The position numbers were made by a program, and so were the translations under genes. Shown one piece after another: positions 55,790 through 64,000 of a stretch of DNA of 64,000 bases. How positions within the stretch are numbered: position 1 is the first letter of the stretch; the number at the start of each line of letters is the position of its first letter. Source of the DNA: Streptomyces virginiae (GTDB taxonomy: Bacteria > Actinomycetota > Actinomycetes > Streptomycetales > Streptomycetaceae); contig NZ_JOAK01000005.1 of the NCBI RefSeq assembly GCF_000720455.1, positions 186,001 through 250,000 of the forward strand. Reading direction: 5' to 3'. The notes beneath the pieces were generated by a model. The model saw only the letters and a list, made by a program, of their open reading frames with translations. It ran no database searches and was not told where the DNA came from.

Positions 55790-56908
55790 GTGTCGACGCA
55801 CGAGCTCTACACCGAGGACCCGGGCGAGGCCGTCTGGCAGATCCCCGCCTCCGGCTCCGCCCGCTTCAGCTGGGAGTACGACGACGGCCGCGAGCGGCTC
55901 CTCGCCCTCTACCAGAAGGGCAAGGACAAGCAGTGGGACGGCGCCAAGCGCATCGACTGGGACATCGAGGTGGACCCGTACGATCCGCTGGGCACCCCCG
56001 ACGAGGCCCTTCCGCTGTACGGGACCCGGCACTGGTCCAAACTCACCGAGAAGGACAGGGGCGAGCTGCGCCGGCACTACACCGCCTGGAACTTCAGCCA
56101 GTTCCTCCACGGCGAGCAGGGCGCGATGGTGTGCGCGGCGCGCATCGTGGAGTCCGTTCCGGACCTCGACGCGAAGTTCTACTCGGCCACGCAGACCATG
56201 GACGAGGCTCGGCACGCCGAGATCTTCGGGCGCTTCCTGCACGAGAAGGTCGGGATGCTCTACCCGGTCAACGACAGCCTCCAGGGACTGCTCGGCGACA
56301 CCCTGCGCGACTCCCGCTGGGACATGCCGTACCTGGGCATGCAGGTGCTCATCGAGGGGCTGGCGCTGGCCTCCTTCGGCCTCATCCGGGACACGACCGC
56401 CAAGCCGCTGCCCAAACAGCTCCTGGCGTACGTGATGCAGGACGAGGCACGGCACGTGGCCTTCGGGCGGATGGCGCTGCGCGACTACTACCGGCAGCTG
56501 ACGGACGCCGAGCTGCGCGAGCGCGAGGAGTTCGTGATCGAGGGCTGCCACCTGATGCGGGACCGGCTGCTCGGGGTGGAGGTGCTGGAGAACTTCGGCA
56601 TCCCGCCGAAGGAGGCGGAGCGGCTCAGCGAGCAGTCGGAGTTCCTGCACCTGTTCCGCAAGCTGCTCTTCAGCCGGATCGTGCCGTGCGTGAAGGACAT
56701 CGGACTGTGGGGCGAGCGGCTGCAACGGGCGTACGTGGACCTGGGCGTCTTCCACATGGGCGACTCCAACCTGGACCTGCTGATGAGCCAGGACGAGGAG
56801 GTCGCCGACGCCCTCGACCGCGAGCGCTTCGCGGCCGAGGAGGCGGCGCGGGTGGCGGAGGTCGAGGCCGCCATCTCCGACGGCGGTGGCCGCGGTCCGG
56901 AGCGCTGA
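55790..56908 (+). CDS. Ferritin-like di-iron protein
   Basis: A 372-residue helical protein with paired iron-binding motifs QTMDEARHAEIFGRFL and VMQDEARHVAFGRMAL plus Glu residues in HGEQGAMVC and LIEGLALAS, so four carboxylates and two His residues for a di-iron centre are present. It is longer than classic ferritin-like oxygenases, with a C-terminal charged extension. GTG start with a GAGGGGG site. Probably an oxygenase or desaturase acting with the divergent AurF-like protein; substrate unknown. Confidence 0.85.
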   Translation: MSTHELYTEDPGEAVWQIPASGSARFSWEYDDGRERLLALYQKGKDKQWDGAKRIDWDIEVDPYDPLGTPDEALPLYGTRHWSKLTEKDRGELRRHYTAWNFSQFLHGEQGAMVCAARIVESVPDLDAKFYSATQTMDEARHAEIFGRFLHEKVGMLYPVNDSLQGLLGDTLRDSRWDMPYLGMQVLIEGLALASFGLIRDTTAKPLPKQLLAYVMQDEARHVAFGRMALRDYYRQLTDAELREREEFVIEGCHLMRDRLLGVEVLENFGIPPKEAERLSEQSEFLHLFRKLLFSRIVPCVKDIGLWGERLQRAYVDLGVFHMGDSNLDLLMSQDEEVADALDRERFAAEEAARVAEVEAAISDGGGRGPER

Positions 56909-57034
56909 CCCGACCCGCCGGCCCGACCCCGCCGGCGCGACCCCGCCGACCCGACCCCGCCGACCCTGGACCCGTGGTCCGCCCCGGGCCGGCGACTGCG
57001 CGCGCCGGCCGGCGCGGGACGCCCGGCGGGAGTC

Positions 57035-58495
57035 TCACCGGGCGGCCAGGGCGGCCTGCATCACCGCCCGGGCGATCGGCGCCGCGGCGCCGTTGCCGCT
57101 GATGTCGCCCCGGTCCGCCGAGGCGTCCTCCACGACCACCGCGACGGCCACCGCCGGCAGCGCCGCGCCCTCGGCGCGGGCCCAGGAGATGAACCAGGCG
57201 TACGGGGTCCCCGCGTTGCCGACGCCGTGCTGGGCGGTGCCGGTCTTGCCGCCGACCACCGCGCCCGGGATCGCCGCGTTCTTGCCGGTGCCGTTCTCCA
57301 CCACCTTCACCATCAGCTCCTGCATCCGCAGCGCGGTGGCCGGATTCATCGCCCGCCCGAGGCTGCGCCGGTCGCCGCGCCGCACCGGGGAACCGTCGTC
57401 CTGGGTGGTCCGTTCCACCAGGTACGGAGAGGCCAGCTCACCGCCGTTCGCGACGGCCGCGGCCACCATCGCCATCTGCAGCGGTGTCGCCGTGGTGTTG
57501 AACTGCCCGATCGAGGACAGGGCCAGCTGGTCCAGGCTCATGTCGGTGTCGAAGTTCGACCGGGACACCCACGAGGGCACCCGCAGCCCCTCCGTGTTGA
57601 AACCGAAGCGGCGCGCCGCCTCCACCATCCCGCGCAGCCCGACCTGTACCCCGATCTTCGCCATGACCGTGTTGCACGACCACTGCACGGCCTCGGCCAT
57701 GGAGGCGTCCTCGCAGCCCGTCGCCGCGTTCGGCAGCAGGGTCCTGGTCCCGGGCAGCGGGTAGGGGTCCGGGGTCCGGGTCGGCGCGTCCACATCGGTG
57801 ACCACGCCCGCGTCGAGCGCCGCCGCCGCCGTCACGATCTTGAAGGTGGAGCCGGGCGGGTACGTCTCGCGCAGCGCCCGGTTCAGCATCGGCCTGGCCG
57901 GGTCCGCGTTCAGCGCCGTCCAGGCCCCCTTCGCCTTCGCACCCGTGCCGGACAGCACGGAGGGGTCGTACGAGGGGCTGCTGACCAGCGCGAGGATCTT
58001 CCCGGTGGCCGGTTCGAGGGCGGCCACCGCACCGCGCTTGCCGCCGAGTCCGGCGTACGCGGCCCGCTGCACGGCGGCGCGGACGGTGGTGGCGGCGTTC
58101 CCGCCGGCGGGGCGGCCGCGCGCCAGGTCGTACCAGAGCGGGAACGCCGACAGCCCCGGGTCCGTGCCCGACAGGACGGCGTCCTCGGCGCGCTCGACGA
58201 AGCTGGTCCCGTACGTCTGGGAGGAAAAGCCGGTGACGGGCGCGTAGAGCGGGCCGTTGGTGTAGGACCGCTCGTAGCGCAGCAGCTGGCCGCTGTCCCG
58301 GGAGCCGGTGACGGGCCGTCCGTCGACGAGGATGTCCCCGCGCGGCTCGGCGTAACGCTCGATGGCCGTGCGCTTGTTGGCCGGGTTCGCGCCGTAGGCG
58401 GCGGACTCCCAGACCTGGACGCGGGCGATGTTGACCAGCAGGGCCAGGAGCAGCAGCGCGCAGAAGTACGCGCACCAGCGGATGTAGCGGATCAC
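57035..58495 (-). CDS. Penicillin-binding protein 2-type transpeptidase
   Basis: A 486-residue class B PBP. One N-terminal membrane helix (YFCALLLLALLVNIARVQVW) precedes a short dimerisation domain and the transpeptidase domain with SxxK in YPPGSTFKIVTAAA, SxN in QWSCNTVMAKIG and KTGTAQHG. The GTG start overlaps the ftsW-like gene stop. It forms a SEDS-class B PBP pair with the upstream gene, probably for peptidoglycan synthesis in growth or sporulation. Confidence 0.95.
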   Translation of the reverse strand: MIRYIRWCAYFCALLLLALLVNIARVQVWESAAYGANPANKRTAIERYAEPRGDILVDGRPVTGSRDSGQLLRYERSYTNGPLYAPVTGFSSQTYGTSFVERAEDAVLSGTDPGLSAFPLWYDLARGRPAGGNAATTVRAAVQRAAYAGLGGKRGAVAALEPATGKILALVSSPSYDPSVLSGTGAKAKGAWTALNADPARPMLNRALRETYPPGSTFKIVTAAAALDAGVVTDVDAPTRTPDPYPLPGTRTLLPNAATGCEDASMAEAVQWSCNTVMAKIGVQVGLRGMVEAARRFGFNTEGLRVPSWVSRSNFDTDMSLDQLALSSIGQFNTTATPLQMAMVAAAVANGGELASPYLVERTTQDDGSPVRRGDRRSLGRAMNPATALRMQELMVKVVENGTGKNAAIPGAVVGGKTGTAQHGVGNAGTPYAWFISWARAEGAALPAVAVAVVVEDASADRGDISGNGAAAPIARAVMQAALAAR

Positions 58496-59862
58496 TCGGC
58501 CGCCTCCTGCGCGGGACGGGGTCTGCGGGCGCTGTCGCTGAGCCGGACCAGCAGGGCGACGATGATCCAGTTGGTGACGACGGAGGAGCCGCCCTGGGCG
58601 AGGAAGGGCATGGCCATGCCGGTGAGCGGGATCAGCCCGGTGACACCGCCCGCGATGACGAACACCTGCAGCGCGATGATCGAGGCGAGGCCGGTGGCGA
58701 GCAGCCGTCCGAAGGGGTCGCGCAGGGCGAGCCCGGCGCGGAAGCCGCGGGCGACGAGGAGCCCGTAGAGGAGCAGGATCGCCGTCAGGCCGACGAGTCC
58801 GAGCTCCTCGCCGGCGGTGGCGAGGATGAAGTCCGACTTCGCGGCGAACCCGATGAGGAAGGACTGGCCGTGGCCGAGCCCGGCCCCGAGCAGGCCGCCG
58901 GCGCCGAAGGAGAAGAGGGACTGGGCGAGCTGGCCCGGGCCCTCGCCGCGCTCGATGGAGGCGAAAGGATTCAGCCAGTCGTCCACGCGGCTGTTGACGT
59001 GCGGCTCCAAGGTCCCGACGGCGTACGCACCGAGGGCGGCGAGCAGCAGTCCGATCGCGATCCAGCCGATCCGCCCGGTGGCGGTGAACAGCATGATCAC
59101 GAAAAGGCCGAAGAACAGCAGCGAGGTGCCGAGGTCCCGCTCCAGGACGAGCACACCGACGCTGAGCAGCCAGATCGCGAGGATCGGGCCGAGCACGCGG
59201 CCGGGGAGGAGGCGCAGCTTCCAGAACAGCCGGCGGCCGGTCAGGGCCAGGGCCGTGCGGTTCGCGGCGAGATAGGAGGCGAAGAACACGGCGAGCAGGA
59301 TCTTGGCGAACTCCCCCGGCTGGAAGGAGAGCCCGGCGAAGCGGATCCAGATGTGCGCGCCGTTGACCGCCGGGAAGAAGACGGGCACCAGCATCAGCAC
59401 CAGGGCGGTGGCGACGGACAGGTACGCGTAGCGCTGCAGGACCCGGTGGTCGCGGAGCAGCGCGACGACGAGGACGAAGAGCACCAGGCCGAGGGCGGAC
59501 CACAGGAGCTGGTCGTCCGCCGTGGGGTGGCCCGGGGTGGTCGCGTCGAGGCGCTGGATGAGCACCAGGCCGAGGCCGTTGAGCAGGACCGCGATGGGGA
59601 GCACGAGGGGGTCCGCGTACGGGGCCCCGAGCCGGACGGCCAGGTGCGCGAGCAGCGCGGCTGCGGCGAGGCCGACGGCGTAGCGGTCGGCGGGATCGGG
59701 GATGCGGCCGGTGGTCGCGAGGCCGACGAGGAGGTGACCGAGTACGGAGATCAGGACGGCGCCCGCGAGGAGCGCCAGCTCGACTCCGCGGCGTTTGGGC
59801 GCGCCGGCTGCGGGTGGCGGGGGCGGGGTTGGCTCCGCCACCTTCGCCGTCAGAGCGGTCAT
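58492..59862 (-). CDS. FtsW/RodA/SpoVE-family SEDS glycosyltransferase
   Basis: A 456-residue SEDS protein with about 10-12 membrane helices that polymerises lipid II. Conserved segments are LSFQPGEFAKILLAVFFASY and ERDLGTSLLFFGLF, and the SFGAGGLLGAGLGHG loop with the ALAQG-like PFLAQGGSSVVTNW. Translationally coupled (GTGA) to the class B PBP. In S. coelicolor a paralogous pair at this position is distinct from the division ftsW-ftsI. Confidence 0.94.
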   Translation of the reverse strand: MTALTAKVAEPTPPPPPAAGAPKRRGVELALLAGAVLISVLGHLLVGLATTGRIPDPADRYAVGLAAAALLAHLAVRLGAPYADPLVLPIAVLLNGLGLVLIQRLDATTPGHPTADDQLLWSALGLVLFVLVVALLRDHRVLQRYAYLSVATALVLMLVPVFFPAVNGAHIWIRFAGLSFQPGEFAKILLAVFFASYLAANRTALALTGRRLFWKLRLLPGRVLGPILAIWLLSVGVLVLERDLGTSLLFFGLFVIMLFTATGRIGWIAIGLLLAALGAYAVGTLEPHVNSRVDDWLNPFASIERGEGPGQLAQSLFSFGAGGLLGAGLGHGQSFLIGFAAKSDFILATAGEELGLVGLTAILLLYGLLVARGFRAGLALRDPFGRLLATGLASIIALQVFVIAGGVTGLIPLTGMAMPFLAQGGSSVVTNWIIVALLVRLSDSARRPRPAQEAAE

Positions 59863-59969
59863 ACCCCGAAACGTAGCAAGCAGACGGATGGTATGTCCGC
59901 TTATGTCATAGTGTGCCGAAGAGTCGTCACAAACGGTCGAAAGTACCGAAAGTGAGGAGCCGAGGCGCA

Positions 59970-60376
59970 TGGGACCTGTGGAATTCATCGTCCTCGCCTT
60001 CCCGGAGGAGCAGCTGCGGGTGCCGGCCGTCGAGGCCGTGATGGGGCTGCGCAAGACGGGGGTGGTCCGGCTGATCGACGGCCTCGTCGCCACGAAGACC
60101 GCGTCGGGCGAGGTCCTCGCGGCCGAGTTCGACGAGTTCGTCGAACTGCACGGCCTGCTGACGGGGCGGGACGCGGCCCGGCTGATCGGACCGGAGGACG
60201 TGCACGAGGCGGCGGACCTGCTGGAGCGCGGCAGCTGCGCGCTGCTCCTGGTGGTCGAACACGTATGGGCCGAGGACGCCGCGGTGGCCGTACGGGCGGC
60301 GGGCGGGCGGATCGTGGGCTCGGTCCGCATCCCGCCGGACCGGGTACCGGCGGACCCCCGGGCAGGGGTGGCCTGA
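59970..60376 (+). CDS. DUF6325 family protein
   Basis: A 135-residue protein starting MGPVEFIVLAFPEEQL, with GPEDVHEAADLLERGSCALL and VVEHVWAEDAAVAVRAAGG. This pattern matches the DUF6325/membrane-associated actinobacterial family with no known function. It is followed without gap by the SHOCT protein gene (stop and start share one base), so the two are likely functionally linked. Confidence 0.8.
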
Positions 60377-60765
60377 TGTTCATCCGCCCGATGGGAGTGA
60401 CGGTCCACGCCGCGAACCGCCCGGCGGGGTCCCCGCTGCTCCGGGGCCTGCTGGCCCGGGCGTCGGGGACGGCGCAGGACACGGCGGGCGCGGTGCGCCC
60501 GGACGAACCACCGCACGGGTTCCCGCCGGCCCGGGCCGTCCGGGCGGCGGAACCGGAGCCGATGGAGGAGCCCGAGCCGGACCCGATGGACGAGCCCGAG
60601 CCGATCGACGCCCTGTACTGGGACACGGACACCCACCCGGAGCCCGCCCCCACTCCCCCGGCGGGCCTGGTGACGGAGCTACGCCAACTGGCCGACCTGG
60701 CCCGCGAGGGCCTGCTGACCCCCCAGGAGTTCACGACGGCGAAGGCCCGCCTGCTGAACGACTGA
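60376..60765 (+). CDS. SHOCT domain-containing protein
   Basis: A 129-residue protein. A short N-terminus, then a Pro/Glu/Asp-rich middle (MEEPEPDPMDEPEPID) and a C-terminal SHOCT helix pair (QLADLAREGLLTPQEFTTAK). SHOCT helices commonly mediate oligomerisation. TGATG start-stop overlap with the DUF6325 gene. The 214 bp after it hold a GC-rich hairpin cluster and no gene. Confidence 0.85.
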   Translation: MFIRPMGVTVHAANRPAGSPLLRGLLARASGTAQDTAGAVRPDEPPHGFPPARAVRAAEPEPMEEPEPDPMDEPEPIDALYWDTDTHPEPAPTPPAGLVTELRQLADLAREGLLTPQEFTTAKARLLND

Positions 60766-60979
60766 GGGGGGTGGGGGGATCCACTCGGACGGGACCGGGA
60801 GGGCGGGGCGGGGCGGGGGCTTCCGGCCCCGCCCGAGTGGGTCCGTCCCGCCGAAGCCCCCAGCCCCACCGAAGCCCCCGCCCCATCCCCCAACCGGGTG
60901 GCCGCGCGCGACCGGCCGACTCCGTTGGGGGATTTGTCATACCGGGCGTGGCAGGCTCGGCGGTCTCGGAGGTGATTCC

Positions 60980-62140
60980 ATGTCATATCGGGGGCTTCGC
61001 GCTGCCTGTGTCGCCGTAGCGCTCCTCGTCGCCGGACCGGTCCAGGATGCCGGCGCCGAGCCCGGTCTGCCCGAAGGGGAGAACGTGGGCGCGCTGCTCA
61101 CCCGCCTGCAGGGCCTGTACCAGAAGGCCGAGGAGGCCTCCGAGGCGTACAAGTCCACGGAGGACGCCCTGGAGACGAGCCGGCGGGAGGAGCGGCTGCG
61201 GAACGCCGCGCTCGGCAGGGCCCGTACGGCCCTCGACTCCGAGCGGGCCCTCGCCGGGCGGCTCGCCCGCGAGCAGTACCAGGGCAGCCAGGGCCTGTCC
61301 CCCTACGCCCGGATGCTGCTGGCCGGGAACCCTCAGGCGGCCCTGGACCAGCGTCGGCTCGCCGCCCGCGAGGGCGCCCGCCGGGCGGCGGCGCTGGGCC
61401 GCCTCGCGAAGGGCGAGAAGGAGGCCGACGCACTCGCCGTACGGGCCCGCAAGGCCCTGGACACCCGGCAGACGCTGGCCGAACGCCAGAAGGTCCAGAA
61501 GGAGGAGGTCGCGTCGCAGCTCAGGCAGGTCGAGCGGCTGCTGGCCTCGCTGACTCCCGAGCAGCTCGCCCGGCTCGGGGCGCGCGAGGAGGAGAAGACC
61601 GCGGCGGCGCAGCGGGACCTGGTGACCTCCGGAGCCCTGCCCACGCGCACGGGCACCCCCACGGCCGCCGGTGGCGCGGCCCTCCGGTACGCGGCGGCCC
61701 AGATCGGAAAGCCGTACGTCTGGGGCGCCGAGGGGCCCGGGTCCTTCGACTGCTCCGGTCTCACCTCGCGGGCCTGGGCGCATGCGGGCCGCGCGATCCC
61801 GCGGACCAGTCAGGAGCAGTGGGCGCGGCTGCCGAAGGTGCCGCTGGACCAGCTGCGGCCTGGGGACCTGGTGGTGTACTTCCCCAAGGCCACGCACGTG
61901 GGCCTGTACGTCGGTGACGGCAAGGTGATCCAGGCGCCGCGGCCCGGGTCCGTCGTGAAGGTCTCGCCGGTCGCCGCGAACCCGCTGCTGGGGGCGGTCC
62001 GGCCGGACCCGGACGGGACGCCGCTCGCGGCGTTCGCCCCGCCGCCGCTGCCCGAGGCCTCGGGCACGGCGACGGCGGGGGACGATGCCGGTTACTCCTC
62101 GGAGGAAGCGCCCGCGGACGCGGCCACCTCGGCCAGGTAG
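60980..62140 (+). CDS. NlpC/P60-family secreted peptidoglycan hydrolase
   Basis: A 386-residue secreted enzyme: signal peptide (about 1-26), a long coiled-coil region (about 35-210) rich in Glu/Ala/Arg, and a C-terminal NlpC/P60 domain with catalytic Cys in GSFDCSGLTSRAW near residue 258 and His in KATHVGLYVGDGKV. The third-position residue in KVIQAPRPG is Gln where His is usual, so activity could be altered. Its last 49 bp overlap the convergent flavoprotein gene. Confidence 0.92.
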   Translation: MSYRGLRAACVAVALLVAGPVQDAGAEPGLPEGENVGALLTRLQGLYQKAEEASEAYKSTEDALETSRREERLRNAALGRARTALDSERALAGRLAREQYQGSQGLSPYARMLLAGNPQAALDQRRLAAREGARRAAALGRLAKGEKEADALAVRARKALDTRQTLAERQKVQKEEVASQLRQVERLLASLTPEQLARLGAREEEKTAAAQRDLVTSGALPTRTGTPTAAGGAALRYAAAQIGKPYVWGAEGPGSFDCSGLTSRAWAHAGRAIPRTSQEQWARLPKVPLDQLRPGDLVVYFPKATHVGLYVGDGKVIQAPRPGSVVKVSPVAANPLLGAVRPDPDGTPLAAFAPPPLPEASGTATAGDDAGYSSEEAPADAATSAR

Positions 62141-63351
62141 TCGGCCGTGTCCTCGGGGTCGTAGAAGTAGGCGTCGAAGTCGGCCGGGTTGTCGAAGCCA
62201 TTGGCGAATCGATTCGCCACCGGCTGGAGCTGCCCGGCCGCGCCGATCAGGTTGAGCACGTGCTCCGGCGGGACGCCGAGCATCGCGTTCGTCCACTGGG
62301 TCACGGGCTTGCCCGTGGTGAACCAGTACTTGTCGAAGGTCGCCTTCATCCACGCCTCGTCGAACGGCTTGTCCCCGTGCATGAGGATCGAGGAGAGGTA
62401 CGAGGCCGCGCACTTGGCCGCGGAGTTCGAACCCTGGCCCGTGATCGGGTCGTTGGCGACGACCACGTCGGCCACGCCGAGGACGAGCCCACCGCCGGGG
62501 AGGCGTCCGATCGGGTTGCGGACGACCGGAGCGTACCGGCCTGCGAGCGTGCCGCCCGCGTCCGTCAGCTCCACCTTCGTCGCCCGGGCGTACTCCCACG
62601 GCGTGTACTTCTCCATCAGCCCCAGCGTGAGCGCGAGGTGTTCGGCGGGGTCCTTGACGCCGTTGAAGACGTCCAGCGGACCACCGGGCAGGCCCTCCCA
62701 GAAGAGGATGTCCGCCCGGCCCGAGGTCGTCAGGGTCGGCATCACGAACAGCTCGCCGACGCCCGGGACGAGGTTGCAGCGGACCGCTTCCGTCTCCGGG
62801 TGCTCGGGGCGCGGACCGAGCCCGTGCACGTACGCCACGGCCAGCGCGCGCTGCGGGGTGTCGTACGGGGAACGCGCCGCGTCCCGTCCGAACATCGACA
62901 CCAGCTCGCCCTTGCCGGCGGCCACCAGCACCAGGTCGTAGGTGCGGGAGAAGTAGTCGAGGTCGGCGACGGACGCGCCGTGGATGACGAGCTGCCCGCC
63001 GCGCTGCGCGAAGGTGTCCAGCCAGCCGGCCATCTTCACGCGCTGGTCGACGGACTGCGCGTGGCCCTTGAGCCGGCCGAGCCAGTCGATGGGGCGGCTA
63101 CCGTCGGGTGCGGCGACCGAGACCCCGAGGCCCTCGATCTTCGGCGCCTGCTGCTCCCAGAAGTTGATCTGGAGGTCGCGCTCGTGCTGGAGGGCGGTGT
63201 CGAACATGCACTGCGTGGACATGACCCGTCCGGTGCGGATCTCGTCCGCGGTCCGGTTGGACATGAGGGTGACCTCGTACCCCTTGGACTGGAGTCCGAG
63301 GGCCAGCTGGAGACCGGACTGGCCGGCTCCGACGACAAGTATCCTGCGCAT
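62092..63351 (-). CDS. Styrene-monooxygenase-like FAD-dependent oxygenase
   Basis: A 419-residue single-component-type StyA-family flavoprotein. The N-terminal dinucleotide fold is RRILVVGAGQSGLQLALGL, and a later FAD contact region is GLVLGVADVVVANDPITGQG. Flavin reduction normally needs a separate reductase, which is not seen here. It is 13 bp downstream of the conservon GTPase gene, so it belongs to that operon. Its 3' end overlaps the NlpC gene. Confidence 0.87.
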   Translation of the reverse strand: MRRILVVGAGQSGLQLALGLQSKGYEVTLMSNRTADEIRTGRVMSTQCMFDTALQHERDLQINFWEQQAPKIEGLGVSVAAPDGSRPIDWLGRLKGHAQSVDQRVKMAGWLDTFAQRGGQLVIHGASVADLDYFSRTYDLVLVAAGKGELVSMFGRDAARSPYDTPQRALAVAYVHGLGPRPEHPETEAVRCNLVPGVGELFVMPTLTTSGRADILFWEGLPGGPLDVFNGVKDPAEHLALTLGLMEKYTPWEYARATKVELTDAGGTLAGRYAPVVRNPIGRLPGGGLVLGVADVVVANDPITGQGSNSAAKCAASYLSSILMHGDKPFDEAWMKATFDKYWFTTGKPVTQWTNAMLGVPPEHVLNLIGAAGQLQPVANRFANGFDNPADFDAYFYDPEDTADYLAEVAASAGASSEE

Positions 63352-63364
63352 CTCTCAAGTCCTC

Positions 63365-63985
63365 TTATTCGGGAGTGCTGTCGAGGGCGTGCCCCACGAG
63401 CGCCAGCAGGGATTCGACCACCGTCCGGCGCTCTCGCGCATCCATGATCACCACGGGTACGTGCGGCGGGACGCTGAGGGCCTCGCGCACGTCCTCGGGC
63501 TCGTACGACTGCGAGCCCTCGAAGTGGTTGACGGCGACGGCGTACGGCAGCCCGGAGCTCTCGAAGTAGTCGAGGGCGGGGAAGCAGTCGCGCAGGCGTC
63601 GGGTGTCGGCCATGACGAGGCCGCCGATGGCTCCGCGCACCAGGTCGTCCCACATGAACCAGAAGCGTTCCTGGCCCGGGGTCCCGTACACGTAGAGGAC
63701 GAGGTCGTCGTCGAGGGTGACGCGGCCGAAGTCCATGGCGACGGTGGTGGTGTGCTTGTCCGGGGTGCCGGACAGGTCGTCGGTCGGGACGCTGGCCTGG
63801 GTCATCACCGCTTCGGTGCGCAGCGGGGTGATCTCGGAGACGGAGGAGACGAAGGTGGTCTTGCCGACGCCGAAGCCGCCCGCGACCAGCACCTTGACGG
63901 CGACGGGCGCGCGGGAGCGGTCGTACTGCCAGGGCTGTGCCGGTTCGTCGTCGACCACGGGCTTGTCAGAGACGGCGAAGGCCAC
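63365..63985 (-). CDS. Conservon GTPase (CvnD-like)
   Basis: A 206-residue small GTPase of the streptomycete conservon type. The P-loop GGFGVGKTTFVSSVSE is near residue 36-51, and DFGRVTLDDDLVLYVYGTPGQ holds the switch II DxxG-like GTPGQE. It starts GTG and overlaps the end of a DUF742 gene by 20 bp. Conservons usually encode a sensor kinase, a Roadblock protein, a DUF742 protein and this GTPase; the first genes are beyond the window. Confidence 0.94.
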   Translation of the reverse strand: MAFAVSDKPVVDDEPAQPWQYDRSRAPVAVKVLVAGGFGVGKTTFVSSVSEITPLRTEAVMTQASVPTDDLSGTPDKHTTTVAMDFGRVTLDDDLVLYVYGTPGQERFWFMWDDLVRGAIGGLVMADTRRLRDCFPALDYFESSGLPYAVAVNHFEGSQSYEPEDVREALSVPPHVPVVIMDARERRTVVESLLALVGHALDSTPE

Positions 63986-64000
63986 CGAGCACCCTTTCCA
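63966..64000 (-). CDS. DUF742 protein (CvnC-like), C-terminal end only
   Basis: Only the last ten codons lie in the window, reading ERVLGGLRRL before a TGA, which is the typical DUF742 C-terminus. The gene runs off the right edge and overlaps the start of the GTPase gene, as in other conservons. Too short for an ordinary ORF search. Confidence 0.75.
   Translation of the reverse strand, partial: ERVLGGLRRL

Noticed and set aside
57035..59503. An 822-codon frame that would fuse PBP and part of the SEDS gene
   Set aside because: The N-terminal part is shadow sequence of the SEDS gene. The PBP starts at GTG 58495, overlapping the SEDS stop.

Overview
This is about 64 kb of chromosome from a Streptomyces or close actinobacterial relative. 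The evidence is very high G+C with strong third-position GC bias, frequent GTG/TTG starts, actinobacterial families (NucS, SCO5389 family, DUF2550, NrtL, conservon GTPase), and a gene order that, from memory, matches the S. coelicolor chromosome core around SCO5290-SCO5390. No rRNA, CRISPR array or intact insertion sequence was seen.

Layout. 1-12.5 kb: a flavin/F420-type monooxygenase, the mismatch endonuclease NucS, a large P-loop protein with a Thr/Pro repeat, a STAS protein, 3-hydroxybutyryl-CoA dehydrogenase, a PduO-type cobalamin adenosyltransferase, a NarL-type two-component pair, and a secreted chitinase whose promoter carries paired DasR-type 12-mers. 12.6-20.5 kb: the whole F1Fo ATP synthase operon on the minus strand (atpI-B-E-F-H-A-G-D-C), with a good Rex-type operator upstream of atpI. 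20.7-31.1 kb, minus strand: MraY/WecA-like transferase, glyA-like gene, tyrosine phosphatase, tsaC, prmC, prfA, rpmE, an LCP protein and rho. 31.5-38.2 kb: aspartate-family amino acid synthesis (nrtL-lysA, hom-thrC, thrB) and a stand-alone response regulator.

38.37-44.3 kb is accessory. An intact tRNA-Arg(CCG) gene carries one copy of a 46-bp att core, and a second copy lies 3,024 bp downstream. Between them are a few small genes and two diverged scars that resemble old element ends, but no integrase. Further right are a truncated tyrosine integrase fused to a broken GntR-type regulator, and orphan genes (DUF4240, a possible HhH-GPD-like protein).

44.5-64 kb returns to core-like content: an XdhC-family gene that appears frameshifted, a two-gene LigD system (ligase and polymerase) divergent from Ku, followed by an unusual GC-rich minisatellite, a NERD protein, a lipoprotein-histidine kinase pair, two divergent di-iron ferritin-like proteins with a TetR regulator, a second FtsW-PBP pair, an NlpC/P60 hydrolase, and the downstream end of a conservon (DUF742 tail, GTPase and a styrene-monooxygenase-like flavoprotein).

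Functional links: ATP synthase under probable redox control; translation-termination genes (prfA/prmC/rpmE/rho) grouped together; cell-envelope genes (MraY-like, LCP, FtsW/PBP, NlpC) recurring; and DNA repair represented twice (NucS, Ku/LigD).
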